Positions 63,938 through 64,000 of a stretch of 64,000 nt of DNA are shown in pieces. The position numbers and the translations under genes are program-made. Numbering within the stretch: position 1 is the stretch's first letter; each line of letters opens with the position of its first letter. The notes below the pieces were generated by a model. The model had not been told where the DNA came from. It saw nothing but the letters and a program-made list of their open reading frames with translations, and did not search any database. The DNA comes from an uncultured Lachnospiraceae bacterium (lineage in GTDB: Bacteria > Bacillota > Clostridia > Lachnospirales > Lachnospiraceae): positions 34,491-98,490 of the forward strand of contig CAJTRL010000005.1 in NCBI GenBank assembly GCA_910578715.1, written 5' to 3'.

Positions 63938-64000
63938 CATAATTTTTATTCATTAAATACTTAGGAAATTGTAAATATTTCAGGACTTTCTCTTGAAGAA

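Overview
The window looks like a chromosomal segment of an anaerobic, Gram-positive gut-type Firmicute, most likely a member of the Lachnospiraceae (Clostridia). This is inferred from gene content: a hprK/murB/rapZ/whiA/crh-like cluster, FeoA-FeoA-FeoB, a DUF1538 transporter with a P-II-like partner, a TlpA/CXXC/polyferredoxin redox module, LytTR and GGDEF signalling, AGGAGG-type ribosome binding sites and TTGACA-17-TATAAT promoters. No rRNA, tRNA or CRISPR array was seen.

Layout. 1-8 kb: a truncated gene, cyclophilin, a lipoprotein, an ECF sigma/anti-sigma locus with a paralogous lipoprotein, a TetR-CPBP protease operon with a clear promoter-operator, and class II aldolase. 8-19 kb (all minus): lipid kinase, HPr-like Crh protein, WhiA, RapZ, MurB, glucokinase, HPr kinase, UvrC and FtsH, i.e. 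envelope housekeeping plus PTS/catabolite control. 19-32 kb: CTP synthase, a coiled-coil protein, cardiolipin synthase, a GH3 beta-glycosidase, xanthine salvage (xpt and an NCS2 permease), and a nitrogen block (P-II-like protein, DUF1538, glutamine synthetase). 32-38 kb: a six-gene signalling operon (MCP, GGDEF, cyclic-nucleotide-binding domain, anti-sigma ATPase, STAS, LytTR regulator). 38-42 kb: glutamate synthase-like flavoprotein with a rubredoxin-like head, then a GH5 glycanase lipoprotein and an esterase.

42-48.3 kb is an accessory island, AT-richer than its surroundings by eye: an unknown gene divergent from a three-gene operon (unknown protein, small unknown protein, 955-residue multi-AAA+ protein), then a fragment of an old gene and an AlbA_2/Schlafen-type regulator flanked by 13-bp direct repeats. 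48-58 kb (minus): CutC, a serine hydrolase, Bcp, a nitrilase-family protein, a membrane redox module (TlpA lipoprotein, 50-aa CXXC protein, polyferredoxin), PTS enzyme I, and a GH3 enzyme with inverted domain order. 58-64 kb: a GGDEF protein, a DtxR-type regulator and the feo iron-uptake operon with palindromic operator candidates.

The most unusual items are a 65-bp repeat family that ends in the Shine-Dalgarno sequence of two unrelated genes (tlpA-like and a GGDEF gene), the AAA+ island operon, and the redox and nitrogen modules of poorly characterised proteins. All functional statements rest on reading motifs by eye; no database search was run.
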